Notes: a model not told the origin generated them from the sequence alone. DNA of 64,000 bases from Pseudopyrenochaeta lycopersici (GCA_003313425.1 NHZP01000015.1:1-64000); one strand, 5' to 3'; shown: positions 1 through 12,230, numbered from the stretch's first letter. Numbers and translations: made by a program.

Positions 1-1560
1 CTATTTAAATTACACAGCGTAGTCTTACAAGCATATTGTAGATAATCTTCCTTATATAGTCTTCGCTCAAGACTAGACCCAAAGACTGTATTAGTTCGCA
101 GACGCTTCTACTTAAATATCCTGCCTATAGACTTTAACAGTTAGTAGCGGAATAACGACAGTATCTCGCATTTAGGCAAGGTTTTTGGTTAGACGTGGTC
201 CCGGCCACTTAAGAGCCCGTCCTAAAACTTAGCTCTTAATAACAGCTACCTATAAGCTTTTTTTTTGCGTCTGCTGTTAGGGTTAGCTCGTCTTAGCTGC
301 TGCGGCTTAAGGGATGGAACCTTTGTCGTAGATGTTACTAATCTACTACCGCCCCTATGCGCAGACTAAGAACTATGTAAATATTCCTTTAAGGCCTCTA
401 CTTAATAGTTGCACGCTATAGGTTCTGCCCTCTATCCAACAACGCTACTCTAGTCTTTGAACGATGGCTAATCCGCATTATCTCCTCCCTTAGTTCGCTA
501 GCTACTACGATCGCTCAGAACTCCGCTTTCTCTCAGCCTAAGATAGTCAAGCATCTGGTGCACTTGCGCTTTTGTGTAAGCAACCTGCAGTCAGCGGCTT
601 TTATTTCTGCGAAGGACGCCTACTTCTCTGAATGTCTGGCAGAGGCGGCGCTTGTAGTGTTCGTTGATGGACCGGTTGGTGCCAGTCGTCTACTCTGAAG
701 TAAGCACATTGATTGGAAACCTAGCAGTAGCCAGTTGATATAGCTCAGCCTGCTCGTGAACGGAGTCTACATCTTTCACCTCTACTCGTTACTTCTTCCT
801 TCCCTTAACAGCTGTTTTATCGCCTTTGCGTTTTATAGGAGCGGTTTTTATATAATAGAGCCTAGGAAAATAGCTTCTTATAGAATAGGCACGCTATAGA
901 GTAGTAGGTAGGAAGGCTATATAAAGTTTTAAAGTTCGTAAAGCTACGTTGTTTGCACAGGCATCTTGCCCCTAGGGGCAGGCATTACTTCCTACGCTTG
1001 TTAACCCCCCTAGGGTCTTGCCTCTAGAGGCTAACTTAATTCTTGCCCCTAGGGGCAACCTAATATAACCCTAAAGGTACAGTTTAGGTACATAGTATAA
1101 TACTGCAGGGGATACGTGTTAAGATTAACGACTGCAGTACCATGCTGCTTATAGACTAAGACGCCAAAGTCTTTAAGAAAGCATTATTAAGTAGTTCTAA
1201 GCCTTTGTCTACCTGTCTAAAAGTTAAGGATGCGTATTCTATACGAGTAGTAATAGAATTATAATAACATCGCGTAATGTAAGTAACTGTATATTTTAAT
1301 TAATGTCTTCGCTCCTTCTTGTAACAGTACATTTTTAAGGGTACTTATTAGAAGAACTAGGGCTGATATGCTGCAGCATTATTGTACTCTAGCTACTTAG
1401 TAGAGATCTAGTGTTATTATAATAACTCTAAAAGTACTCTAAAATCTTAGTACTCTAAGCGTGCCTTTTATAGCATTTGCGTCCATACCTAAAGCTGTCG
1501 CAGCATCTTAGTACCTTTAACGTTAGCAACAACTAACTTCCTATATAGCTACATGGTCAC
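1..1560. other. RIP-degraded AT-rich sequence, no assignable gene
   Basis: The six frames are broken by dense TAA/TAG codons and TpA is very common, as expected for RIP-mutated repeat DNA. The minus strand may carry further remains of the OrsD-type pseudogene that ends nearby, but I could not follow a conserved motif below about 1,560. The only ordered structure seen is the palindrome cluster at 967-1057. Confidence 0.5.
967..1057. repeat. Cluster of CCCCTAGGGG palindromes
   Basis: The perfect palindrome TGCCCCTAGGGGCA occurs at 967-980 and again at 1044-1057. A variant, TGCCTCTAGAGGC, lies at 1019-1031 and differs by symmetric C-to-T and G-to-A changes. A partial site, CCCCCTAGGG, lies at about 1005-1014. 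Four related sites in 91 bp within otherwise scrambled sequence suggests a protein-binding array or the end of a mobile element. Confidence 0.6.
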
Positions 1561-4500
1561 GTTAACATTATCCAGGTCACAGTACTCCTCCTTACCCTCC
1601 TCTTCTATCATTATTAATAAGTTAAAGGCGTACCTTGTATTAGTACATTAGTATAGCCTAATAACTGTATTGTATACTAAGCGCCCGTATTAATAACGTT
1701 CTAGAGGTTACTCTCTCTAGACTCTGTCGCTTAATTTTGCCTACCTGTTACAAATTTCTTAAGGCACAGCGCACCTCGCACAACCACCTTTTGCTTTAAA
1801 ACCTTTAAGAAAGATAGCTTCGCCCATACAGATTAACTGCTGTGTTAATCCCCCGCGCCTACAGTTGCTTAAACTGTAATTGATCTTAGTATCTTTAAGC
1901 CCGCGTCTAGCACAGAATCCACATTTTCCTATCTACTACTTTAACGTGTTATGCTAGCCTTATACTTTATCGTCGTTGTCCCAGCCGTAACTACATAGTA
2001 GTAGGGAGATTACGCTTAAATTAGGGCTCTTTGTTGCTAATAGCTAGGATCATCTAAAGTTGAAAGTACTTATAAGTATTTTAAACACGAAAAGAAGCCT
2101 TAAGACTGTACTGCTACCCAGAGAGACGCGTTGCCAGAACCAGAACTCTACCTAATTCTTCGCCATAATATCTACTCTGTTCTCCTCACTAAGTCTTTCT
2201 ATTAAAAAGGCTCCTAGGATATGTTCATTATAAGTATAAAGTGCAGTAATAGTCCTCTTTACTACCAGCTTTATTTAGCATTTCCTATCCCTGTTAAGTA
2301 ACTTCTCCGCCTGCTCTCTCTAATAACTTCTTTCGGCCTCGTACTTGGCGTTACCTAGCCAGACGCCTGTAATAATATCTGCACACACAAATTCAGTTAT
2401 AGAGCATAAATCGCACTAGCTAGCACCCCTTAAGCGCTGTGGAAGCTTAAGCGCTTAAAGCTAATTAAAAATTTATTAAGCTCTTGCGGAGCTACAGTAA
2501 TAGTTATAGTGCTTAAGTAGGTAATCAGGCTCTATCTTCCTACTGTCTGCGTAACAAAGCTAGCAGCTAACGTTTCTCTAGCGTATAAACTCTTTATCTA
2601 TACTATGCAGCTAGTAGCAGGAATTAAAGTATCTGTTAAGTTCTGCTTCTTCGCTCGTAATATAGGCTAAAATCTTTTTCCTCTCCTTAATTACTCTGTC
2701 GCGCTTAAAGTAACTTAGGCGACTAAAGATAGGTATATAACCTAGCTATGCTTGTTTTAGTGTACTTTTGTAAAAGGTAACTTTAACTTCCTTCGCCTAC
2801 AGGCCTTAGCTGATCTTATGTGGCATAGGCTTAAGGAGGGCTTACTTATTTAGTGGGGATGAATCTATGCCCGTTCGCTAAGTAGTATAACGCTGTTTTG
2901 GAGAACTATCGCTAGAAGAAGACGCTACCTTACGCTTTTAACCTTTAATTATCTTAATACAGGCGTTATAAGCTGCTGGTTCTAGCTGCAGAAACTTATG
3001 CTACTTATTTAATGCCTATTTATAAATATTAAGCAGCGCAGGTTGAAGCGTATCCAGGAATGCACCGTTAATTCTATATAACATACCTCTTTGCAGTAGT
3101 CTGTGCCTACTCTGCCATGCATATACTATATTTAGATCTGCCTTTGTGCTTCAGTTATTATGCCTGTTAAAAGGTTCTAATATGTGTTAAATATGTTTAT
3201 TAGTTACTGTAATTACTAGCTATTAATATGTCCTAACGCTTAATTAGAAACCTACAGTGCTCGTAGTTTAACGCTTAAGTACCTTTGTAAGCACTGACGT
3301 CTTTAATAGCTCTTTTAGAACAGTTAGTAATAAAAAGAGAAGCGTGCTATTAATGTCCCCTGCGTAGAACTCTTAATAGAGCATGCATACAAATAGCTAA
3401 ATGAACACAAGATAATAGTAGAGAAGCTGACTAACTTTATCTAGTATAAATCTTACTACGTAGAACTTATAATTAGTTAAGCGCTAGGACTTAGCGTGCC
3501 TAAAGATTAGCGCTATCTTACGTGAATATACACATACACTATAAGATGTTGAAGATCTATTACAGTGCTCAAGCGCTGACAGTTCTGTTCCCCTTAGAGC
3601 CTGTCCTCCTAGCAAATACAGTAATAATATTATTAGCTTAGTTATTTAACTGTATAGCTCTAGGTACTAGCGGACTGCTTAGTCGTCCCAGTTATCATTA
3701 GCTAGCAGTCTATTAACCGTCGCTAAGGAAGCCCTGTAAGATAGCTCTAGGTATAATTCTAAGAGGCTATTCGCACTGTCAGTCACGAAGGAATAGCTAG
3801 CAGAAGTATTAGTAAGATAGTCACGAATACTACCTAGATTGATTGGCGGACTCTAACTATACATAAGTTTACTATATACTGCTAAAGTGTCCTAAATAGA
3901 GTTGTAGCTGATCTAACAGAACTTTGCTATAGAAAGGCTATGTTTTTCCTAAGAGATAACCTAGCTGTCTTAGCTCTAAGTTACGCGGAATAAGAGCCCT
4001 TCTAAGTAACTGCTTACCCTCCTGTAATTGTGTAGGCTAAGAAGCTTATTTATTAGTGTTAGCGATCTTAGGTATAAATTTTTTCTACAGGCCTAATTAA
4101 GGAGCTCTACTTGTCTATAGCGTAGTCTAACGCTCTAACCTAGGCTAACATAAGCAAACTAAGGAAGAGTAGCTTTAAGGATAATTATTCAAACGTAATA
4201 GATTATAGCAGATAATTTTAACGTATAATTCCCCGCGCGTTCGAATGTAGAGCCACCTTAAGTTAAGCTAAGAACACCGCTGGAGTATATCAGAAGGGTA
4301 GAGGACAGCGTGCTATCCTTATATTCCTCTATTAATAGAAAATATATAAAGCAGAAGAGCATATCTTCTAGTAGGCTACTCTATGTCGCCTCCTTTTTTT
4401 TAAAAGGTTAAGGAGTTTCATAATCCCTTCTTAAATCTAGAGCACTTACAGCGTAGGCTATACTAGTAGACTAGCGGCGCTTTATATACTTAGCCCAAGA

Positions 4501-5880
4501 AAGAGCTTCTCTACTATTCCTTTTTAAGAAACTATAACTTTTAGAAGGCTCCTTAAATTCTGATATAGTTATTAGTAGACTTTCTGCTAATTCAAACTCT
4601 TCCTTACTATCGTCTGTAATAACAGAGGCAGACTCGTCGCTCTTATCTTCTAAAATTAATTCCCAGGTTTCTAAGTTTAGAGGGCCTAATTTTAATTAGT
4701 ATGCGCGCGGCTCTACCTCCTTCGTCTTTATCTCGGGCATAAGGGACCATGCCTAGTCAAACCACAGTTAGTGCAGCAACTCATCTTACTCTTTAGTAAG
4801 AGACCTACGTAGAAGGTTTTATCGTGCGCACTTGTCCAGCCTCTAGAAGCGTACACAGAAACAGAAAACTATCTTAAAGATCCTTCTATATCTTTAGGTA
4901 GTTACCTTACGACTAACTAACTTAAAAGGCGCCTTATACGTGCGATCAGGGTATAAACTATAAAGCAGACACTAGATTAAAACATCAGTATAGCGGACTG
5001 TGTCTTCATATTAATCAAAGACTTAGTCTAGCGCTGCGACTAGAAGGCTTAGTCTATACTTATCTTCCTTGCAGCTGTATAGGTCTACGCCTCCGTAGAG
5101 TCTAAGGTGCAGATTCTGCACCGTAACAACAGGGATCTGCGCGAGCTGCACAAGGAGCCTGCGCTCTGCACCAGCAAAGGTTTCCGCCTATCCAGTGCGT
5201 CGCATCTAGTTCGTGTTCAAAGCTATGTCGCAACCGCCAAGGTTATTAGTTATATTCGTTCGACGACGATTTATGCGTTTAAGTTCTTTAAGATGTAGCT
5301 GTTTAAGGCGCTGCAGGCGCGGTGCAGAGGTCTGTTGCAAGCTGCTGTCGACGACAGAACTGCGAGTAGCAGATGTACAATCCTGTTTCACAATCTAATA
5401 ACCGTACGCCCTATTATAGTCCTAGCTTTAGAGCATCAGGCCTCAGCTAACATGATCATGGAGCTATATCAAGGACTTGCGCTTTACGCCGTGCTTAGCA
5501 GATAAATAGCGACCTATAAGGTTAATGCTCGTCGTCTTATAGCTATAATGCTTACACGTATTTCTAAGGTAATTAGTAAGATAGGGATAAGGCGGAGAGT
5601 AGTCTAGTCGCAGGCGGAGCTCTCTTAGGCCTAGGATGTTGTACAGTTTAAGAAGTTCGCGTAGCTGCTTCGTTATATACCTAGAATAGTTGTGTTTTTT
5701 AACCACATAATCAGCGATAGACTTACTAGTGCTATGCAGAGTAAATTTACACAGGCGACAGATAATAACTGGCTCAGGCTCGTTGACGTGGAGATTAAGC
5801 TGCTTAAGGAGCTCTCTTAATCCGAGTTAAGCCGTTATAGCAGCTCTACGGCTAGTAAGAAGTACAAGGAGTACGCAGTA
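1560..5880 (-). pseudogene. OrsD-type protein, RIP-degraded, no helicase domain seen
   Basis: On the minus strand an open frame interrupted by RIP-type stops begins near 5,880. It shows two OrsD-like zinc-finger segments: CRLC followed by a VKKHN pair (5,763-5,690), and CKHYSYKTTS followed by an AKH pair (about 5,610-5,490). The frame continues through FCVRF and ITDDS blocks. It then shifts at an A-run near 4,400 and continues with a block around NYTLKLSAIIY (about 4,220). Further on are LLYYYLVFI (about 3,400), YAWQSRHRLLQRGMLY (about 3,070-3,120), and a late GGCARCAVP cysteine block (about 1,750-1,790). These blocks follow the order I know from OrsD (DUF3505) proteins. No Walker A or other RecQ motif was seen between about 3,050 and 1,900, so this relative appears to lack the helicase found in the three copies downstream. 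Not functional. Confidence 0.6.
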
Positions 5881-6630
5881 AGATAGAGCTAATCAGTAAG
5901 CTGTAGTAGTTGGGGAGAAGGATGTTCGTAATAAGTTAGCAAGCAAAAGCGCGTTGACGCGTAACATGTGTGCGCGTAGAGAGGTCGCATAAGATGCGAG
6001 GGGGTTTGGCTGGAAGAGGCAATGACTTCCCGAAAGGGTTTAGTTTAGGAGAGGGGGGCATTCCCTAGCGGCATACCTGAGTAGGCCTGCTGCTTGGCCT
6101 GCTGCTCGGCCTGCTGCTCAGCCTACTGCTCAGTTTGCAGCTTGGTCTGCTGCTCGGCCTGCCGCTTAGCTTGCTGCTCAGCTTGCTGCTTAGTCTGTTG
6201 CTCCGCCTCTTCCTCCTCTTGCTGCCCTGCCTTATACTCCTCCTCCTCTTCCTCCTGCTGTACTGCCACCTTGCCCTCCTCCCTCCTGAATACTTCATGC
6301 AACATACCCCAGCAGTATGGACACGTCGTCTGTGATAGCTCATCGAGCTTCGCCCGTACTACCTGCTTCTGCCTCGCCTGTACCTGCTCCTCGTCCTGCC
6401 ACTGTTTCTGCCCTCTATACTCCTGCTCCTCACAGTTATCGCAGAACGCTATCTCTGCGCCTTCTGCTGCGCCGTCTGCTGCGCCGTCTACTCCTGTATT
6501 TGCTCTTGCCTGTAGCTGTCTGCAAGATAATTGCCTGCCGTCTATATACTAACTTATTACTGCTCTTCGACAACCTACTGTGCTAATAAACGCGTCCATC
6601 ACCTCGCTATCGTTCATCGGTTGCTGCTCC

Positions 6631-6804
6631 TCTGCCTCTGCCTCTGCCTCTGACTCTGCCTCTGCCTCTGCCTCTGCCTCTGCCTCTGCCTCTGCCTCTG
6701 CCTCTGCCTCTGCCTCTGCCTCTGCCTCTGCCTCTGCCTCTGCCTCTGCCTCTGCCTCTGCCTCTGCCTCTGCCTCTGCCTCTGCCTCTGCCTCTGCCTC
6801 TGCC
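6631..6804. repeat. Pure hexanucleotide array (TCTGCC)29 encoding Ala-Glu repeats
   Basis: About 29 units of TCTGCC with one TCTGAC variant near the left end. Read on the minus strand, in frame with copy 1 of the OrsD-RecQ pseudogene, it encodes alternating Ala and Glu just after helicase motif VI. Copies 2 and 3 have only four to seven units at the same place (about 13,700 and 20,300). The purity within a heavily mutated gene suggests expansion after RIP. Confidence 0.9.
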
Positions 6805-7477
6805 TCAGCTTTCTGCCACTGCTGTCCTTGCACTACTAGAATCACTGCCTTGCCTGCCCCTCGCGCTCGCCCGCTCTCCTGCACAAAATCAACCATCCCC
6901 CACGGCCTCTCTACATGCAGCGTGAAGAGCACCTGCGCGATATCTACTCCTACTCTAAGCGCTGACGTGCACGTGATTAGCCCTCCTGACTGTCTCTACC
7001 TCTCTAGTACCTCTGCACGCTCGGGCATGCCTGCGTGGTACGCTACGCAGCCTAGCCGCCCTGCTAGCTGCTCACACAGCGCCTTGCTGCGACAGTACAC
7101 AACCCCTTTCGCTCTTGCTACCTCTCGTCCTCCTGCTACCTCTGCTACCTGCGCGCTACTAAGCAACCTTGCCTTGTCTATCAGCCTGCGCGCAAGCTCT
7201 ACAGCTGTCTCCTGCAGCTCTACCTTACGCCTGCAGCGTACTACTGTATACTGCGTCCTACGTCGCTGTGTTGTCTCTGCGCGGATAATTGTTGCTCCGC
7301 GCATTAATATTACCTCCTGTAGCTGCCTCTCTTGCGACGGCGGCAACGTAGCTGTAAGTAGTACCTACTGGCACAGTAGCAGCCGAAGATTCTTTAGCCT
7401 GTGCAGCTTTGTCCGCCACGAGTCTACTGTAATAACAACATGCGACTTATTAACTACTGCCTTTAATTCTGCCTCAG

Positions 7478-7690
7478 TTGCTACCGTTGCTACTGCTGGA
7501 ACTGCTAAAACTGCTGAAACTGCTCAAACTGCTGGAATTACTGGAATTGCTGGAACTGCTGCATCTGCTGCGTCTGCTGGAACTGCTGCGTCTGGAACTG
7601 CTGCGTCTGCTGGAACTGCTGCGTCTGCTGGAACTGCTGCGTCTGCTGGAACTGCTGCGTCTGCTGCCTCTTCTGCGGCTCGTCTCTATC
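7478..7690. repeat. Low-complexity TGCTGGAACTGCTGCGTC array replacing the helicase ATP-binding region
   Basis: Irregular units of about 9 and 15-18 bp built from GCTGGAACT and GCTGCGTCT. Alignment by eye with copy 2 shows that this array stands where copy 2 has about 600 bp (about 14,374-14,990), including the Walker A motif. Sequence on both sides resumes the normal gene alignment. Confidence 0.75.
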
Positions 7691-9861
7691 GCTTAGGCTG
7701 CTCTGCTCCTGCTTCCTCTTTCTACTCGCCTCTATATATAGAAGGAAGCTAAGGAAGGCGTGCTAGCTATAGCTTAACGTGCGGAAGACGTCAATTGAAC
7801 AAACACTTAGCCCCTGTACTATATCAGCCTGTACAGTATAGGCTACTAGTCCTGTCGTCGTAAAACGCCCGCTCTATAGCTTAAGCGGATCCTCTCTGTC
7901 CTCCTCGCTGTTACTGCCACCGTCTACCTCAGGCGCAAACGCCCAGTAACTACCGCGACTCTTTTTCTCCTAACAATAGCCTGCTGCAAACTGCTATCCT
8001 ACTACCTCGCGCCCAATACCTACAGCTACGTGCCAGTACTCCTGGATTGTCAGCCGCGTGCCTAGAAGCTCTACTAACTTAACCGCTAACGCACGCGTAA
8101 GCCTATCTATATCCTAGAGCTTATCCTTATCTACCCAGAGGTAGTTGTTCATTAATGCTAAAGTTACTTTACCTTAGCTAGCTCGCAGCATCGCCCGCAG
8201 AGGCCGTACGTAGAGCAGGTACGGTGCGATCAACTGCCCTACCGCCTCTAGCAGGAAGCGCGGAACTACCTTAGGTTGATCCCACTGCGCCTGCGTCTTA
8301 TAGTAGCAGGTGACTGCGTAACCTGCCCATTAATTACGTAGAGGTTGCGATCCTAGAGCACCCTATTACGCTACTAAACTAACAGCAACTTAGGCCTGCG
8401 CGCTGGCTGCCCGCCTGTAATATAGACCGCGAGACAGAGTAGCTTAAGGAAGCGTCCCACGCGCTAGAGATATCGCTGTACCTGTTACTTATGCTATAGT
8501 ATAGACGCCTTAGCTTAGTAGACTTAGCTGCCTTAATTACCCTCCTCGCCTTCCTGCTCCCCTCTTAATATATATAGTCGCTGCGCAGCTGGCACGCTCG
8601 CGAGCTGCGCAAGAACCCAGTCCCTGCCCTCTTTAAGCTAAGCTAGTGTTAAGAAGCAGCCTGCTCGCTGTGCTGTTGTTACATTATCTTAGATAGCTGC
8701 TAGGTTAGTAGAGCGTCGCTGTGCCTGCTCCTCTACCTAGAGCAGTTCCCCCTAAAGGATCTGCTCTGCCTTCGCTACTAGTCCTTATACCATAGCGCGA
8801 AAGCGCTCTAGCTTAATAGGCCGGCCTTTAAGGAAGAACGTCTGGCGGTTAAGAGACTACTACATACTGCCTGCAATACGGCCTAGGGTACGTAGAGAGA
8901 TATGCTTAGCGTAGGTAAGTAGACTAATTATAATGCTCATCAGGCTATGCGAGCTATCGACAAGATAGCGCGCTCGCTGATGTAGTAGAGCAGCTGTCTT
9001 AGCAGCACCTTACTCTGCGCGCTGGGTAGATAGGAAGAAAGCTTTAGCTGCTAGGACGCGGACGCAGTAGACGATTAAGCTAAGAAGCGTTAAGAACTGC
9101 GAGGCGTCGCGTAGTCAGTTTGTATCTAGGTTAATAGCTAGCGCGGCGAGGAAGTAGATTATACCGCTATGAAACGGCTGACAGTATACCTCCTAGCAGA
9201 ATAGTGCCTTAGACAGGCTTAGGATAGCCTTCTGCTGTTCAGCTACGTGACTGCTTCTATCAGTAGTAGTTAGTAGTCTCCAGAGCTTTACTGCTTCCTG
9301 CTTCTGCCCTCTGTGCCAGGGGAATAGGCAGACGATATGCTAGAATCCGTCCTCTGCGTCTTCCTCCTCCTTCTCTTTCTCTCCGGCAGCAATTAACCGC
9401 AGGCAGTAGCAAATAAGTTGTGCCCAGAGCCGTGCTGCGCGACGTTAGCTTTCTATCTTCTGCATACGACCTAGAGGGCGACAATCAGACTGCTGTGGTG
9501 TTGCACTACGTAGCCAGCGCAACGTCTCAATCGATAGCGAGCTGAGCCCCTCAACAGCCTGCTCAACTACCTCTTCAACGCGGCGTACCGTACATTATAA
9601 TACTGGCTCGTCGTCGCCTAGCGGTCGCACAGCGTAGGCGAGCTGCTTCCAGTCTGGGTAGGCTTTAAGGTACTGCTCCCATTGCGTCCGTTTTAACCAG
9701 CCAGTGCGGTCGTAGGCTAAGGCCTCTTCAGCGATTTGGCTGATTGCCTTGTTATCCTGACGCTTAATAGTTTCCCACTCAGCTAACAAGCTAGTGAGCC
9801 TCTCCTTAGGGTCTAGCCGCTTTCTCTGCTGTTGTTGCTGCCCCGAATGCTGATCCTGCGT

Positions 9862-9970
9862 CTGCTCCTGTGCCTGCTCCTGTGCCTGCTCCTGTGCCTG
9901 CTCCTGTGCCTGCTCCTGTGCCTGCTCCTGTGCCTGCTCCTGTGCCTGCTCCTGTGCCTGCTCCTGTACC
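9862..9970. repeat. 12-bp tandem array (TGCTCCTGTGCC)9 encoding QEQA
   Basis: Nine near-identical 12-bp units. On the minus strand they encode repeated Gln-Glu-Gln-Ala immediately downstream of the RYFVVQ motif of copy 1. Copy 3 has a different 12/18-bp expansion, rich in Gln-Glu-Gln-Thr, at the same protein position (28,085-28,303). Confidence 0.9.
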
Positions 9971-10469
9971 TCTGCCTGTACTACAAAGTACCGGACGTAG
10001 CGCCGTTCGCGGAAAAAAGTCTGCACCTTAACTGGCCTCTATAGCTGCGTAGCGTGCTCCTAGTACGAGGTCGCAGAGGCAGAGGACCATCGTGTAAGCT
10101 TTATACCGTGCTGCTCATTTATATGTTTCTGTATACACTTACGGCTTGTGCTTAGAAAGCCGCAGCGCTTGCTAGTAGTAGTGCTACTACTACTACTGCT
10201 GTTGCTACTGCTAGCGACGTAATTACAGCAGAGAAATGCGTCCTATAGGGAACCTAGCTCCGCGATAGGCGGGCTGTTTGGTTAAAGGAGAGGGACCTCC
10301 GCTGGCGGGTTTAAGTTAAGGCCTTAGTAGGCTGCGAGCAGCTCTCTCTACTGCGTTGCAGGTATACTATGCTAGCGCTCTAGGTGCTGATCTAGGCCGT
10401 AGATAGCGCAGGTATGCTGGCGGCAGACAAAGACGCTATAGGATAGGAGAAAGGTAAACATCATAGATA

Positions 10470-10755
10470 CTCTTTCTTTTTCTCTCTTTTATTCCCTCTT
10501 GCTTTTACTCTTATTTATTCTATTATATAGAACGCGTAGTTACGCGTCTAGGAACGCGATTTATACTCTAACGCGTTACGCGTAGGTACTAGCTAATCTA
10601 GGTTAGAGAACTAGCTAAGAAAGGTTTAGTCGCAGAATAAAGGGGGCGGACGCATTCTTCTAGGTGTCCTCCTTCTGTTTCGTAAGATTAGCAAACGCAC
10701 GGGGCAAGAGGAAAAAGGGGCAGACCGCATAGTTCTGGGTGTTCATAAGGCCTGA
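10470..10755. repeat. Upstream flank shared by OrsD-RecQ copies 1 and 3
   Basis: This segment matches 28,795-29,084 closely and both end at the words GTGTTCATAAGGCCT. The differences are mostly C/T and G/A. It lies directly upstream of the start codons of copies 1 and 3, so it is probably the promoter side of the repeat unit. It contains several overlapping ACGCGT/TACGCG palindromes (about 10,530-10,590). Copy 2 lacks it. Confidence 0.8.
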
Positions 10756-10900
10756 ACTTTACTATCTATTTACTAAAATACTAATACTTTATTTTACTCT
10801 CTTCTAACTCTATAAAACTACTTACTAAACTCTACTATTTATTTCTCTCTATACTTTATCTTATTACTTAACTCTTTTCTTTCTTAACTCTATAATACTA

Positions 10901-12228
10901 CAGTACTAGGACAAAAGTTCGGTTCACCGACAACCGAATACGAGGTCCGAACATCAACACCTCTCTCTACCCTATCTATTAATAACCCCCCAAAAGTCGT
11001 AATAACGTAAAAAGAGTCGTCAATTTATTGTAAAAAGCTCAATATTTTGTTTGATAACCGTGCGCATGCCTTACAGCAGCAAGGCGTTGCGGCATAGATA
11101 GAATAAGCGTCTTCACGTACGAATTAGGGATCTTCTGCCATGCTTCCTTCAATGCTTCGCAAAATCGCTCCCAGTCCTCTGCAGACTCGCCAGTCGTGGC
11201 TAGCTCTGGGTGAAGCTCATTTACCTTCCTTTTTAGTACCCACCACATGTGCTCGATAGGGTTGAGGTCTGGTGAGTAGGGTGGGAAGTTGACAACGTTC
11301 ATACGGTGCCTCCGTAACCACGCGCCAGTTGCTCGTGCAGTGTGTATGCGTGCATTATCCTGTTAGAAGAGGTCGCCCCTCTGATAATTGTGGAGGAGAC
11401 CTTCTTCTAGCGCCTAGGTATAGCTCCAAGCTAAGTAGCTATTATAGGGGGCGTTGGGGTCCCTCTCCATAATCACTAGCAGACTCTTCTGGGCCCTCCC
11501 CCTTCTATCAATCCAGATTGACGCCCACACTATCTGCGCAGGAGGACGCGACGTATCATGCTCCTCTATCATCTTATGCCTCCATTTCTCATCGGGATAG
11601 CGGAAGCACCATTCCTGGTTAGAACCAGAGCCTTTCTGAATAGAGCACTCATCAGAAAAGCGCATGGTCCTCCTCTTCCAGTCAAAATGCCGCCACTTCC
11701 TCTCCCACGCTCTTCTTCTTCCTGCCGTATATTGAGTGATCTTAGGTCTACGCTTGCATCTGAACTTCTTTAGGTCATACCTCTTAAGCACTCTGTACGC
11801 AGTTTTGGCAGATATTTGATTGGTGAGGGCAGCTTCTTTAAGGAGCTGCCTATACTCTATTTTAGGATATTTTCGAGCCATTCGAAACAGCACTCGCTCG
11901 TCACGTTGCGATAGTATCTTAGGGCGCCTAGATCGAGGTAGGTCTTTTGTGGTGTGGTGGACCTGCCATCGTCGCAAGGTGTCGCGTACACATTTGGGTG
12001 TGACGCGAAATTCTTCTGCCAACTCCTTCGCGCCACACCCTGCTTCCGACTTCGCGATAATTCTTGTGCGTTCATTCGGGGTTAATCGGGTAGTTATTCT
12101 TGCATTGCCACTTATTTCCTGGCCAAATTGACGGCGTTGTGGCATTTTAGTAGTGGTTTGAAAATTTGGTGTTGATGAGGGACGCTTTGACGCGTCGCTT
12201 CGCGAACCGAACTTTTGTCCCGTGACTG
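10901..12228 (-). mobile_element. Tc1-like DD34E transposon with TA target duplication
   Basis: The element is 1,328 bp. It begins CAGTACTAGGACAAAAGTTC and ends with the inverted match (CAGTCACGGGACAAAAGTTC read from the right end). It is flanked by TA at 10,899-10,900 and 12,229-12,230. The flanks joined across the element read like the uninterrupted minisatellite at about 18,930-18,960, which acts as an empty site. It carries one transposase gene on the minus strand. Confidence 0.9.
11039..12145 (-). pseudogene. Tc1-like transposase with two in-frame stops
   Basis: One frame of 369 codons from ATG at 12,145 to the stop at 11,039. The N-terminal half is a paired helix-turn-helix region (RIIAKSEAGCGAKELAEEF, then VTPKCVRDTLRRW). 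The DDE catalytic domain shows MRFSDEC, QDNARIHTA and SPDLNPIEHMWW, with 34 residues between the second Asp and the Glu, so it is DD34E. Two stops interrupt it (after AWSYT near 11,412 and before QDNARI near 11,370), both explained by Gln codons changed to TAG/TAA. There are no frameshifts. Otherwise well preserved, so this insertion is younger than the sequence around it or was only lightly mutated. Confidence 0.92.
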
Positions 12229-12230
12229 TA

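Larger units (their letters stand above)
6090..10464 (-). pseudogene. OrsD-RecQ (telomere-linked helicase-like) copy 1, degraded
   Basis: Two ATG codons in tandem at 10,464/10,461 open a minus-strand frame. In order it shows an OrsD zinc-finger domain (CRQHTCAIYGLDQHL near 10,430; FLCCNYV and INEQHGIKLTRW down to about 10,090), KVQTFFRERRYVRYFVVQ (about 10,030), a QEQA repeat (9,862-9,970), a central domain (9,740-7,740), then RecQ-type motifs. Those motifs are VVYCRSKALC (about 7,100), TSALRVGVDI (about 6,950) and ESGRARG (about 6,875). An Ala-Glu repeat and a cysteine pair motif CDNC...CPYC (about 6,430-6,310) follow. The single stop between the motif blocks is TAG at 6,993-6,995, probably from TGG. 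The stretch that should carry Walker A is replaced by a TGCTGGAAC-type repeat (7,478-7,690). The C-terminal tail present in copies 2 and 3 is missing beyond about 6,090. Telomere-linked RecQ helicases sit beside chromosome ends in many fungi. Confidence 0.8.

Noticed and set aside
6580..7752. Long plus-strand reading frame rich in Ala-Ser
   Set aside because: It is the reverse of the OrsD-RecQ copy 1 coding strand. The Ala-Ser run is the TCTGCC array read backwards, and the helicase motifs are on the minus strand.
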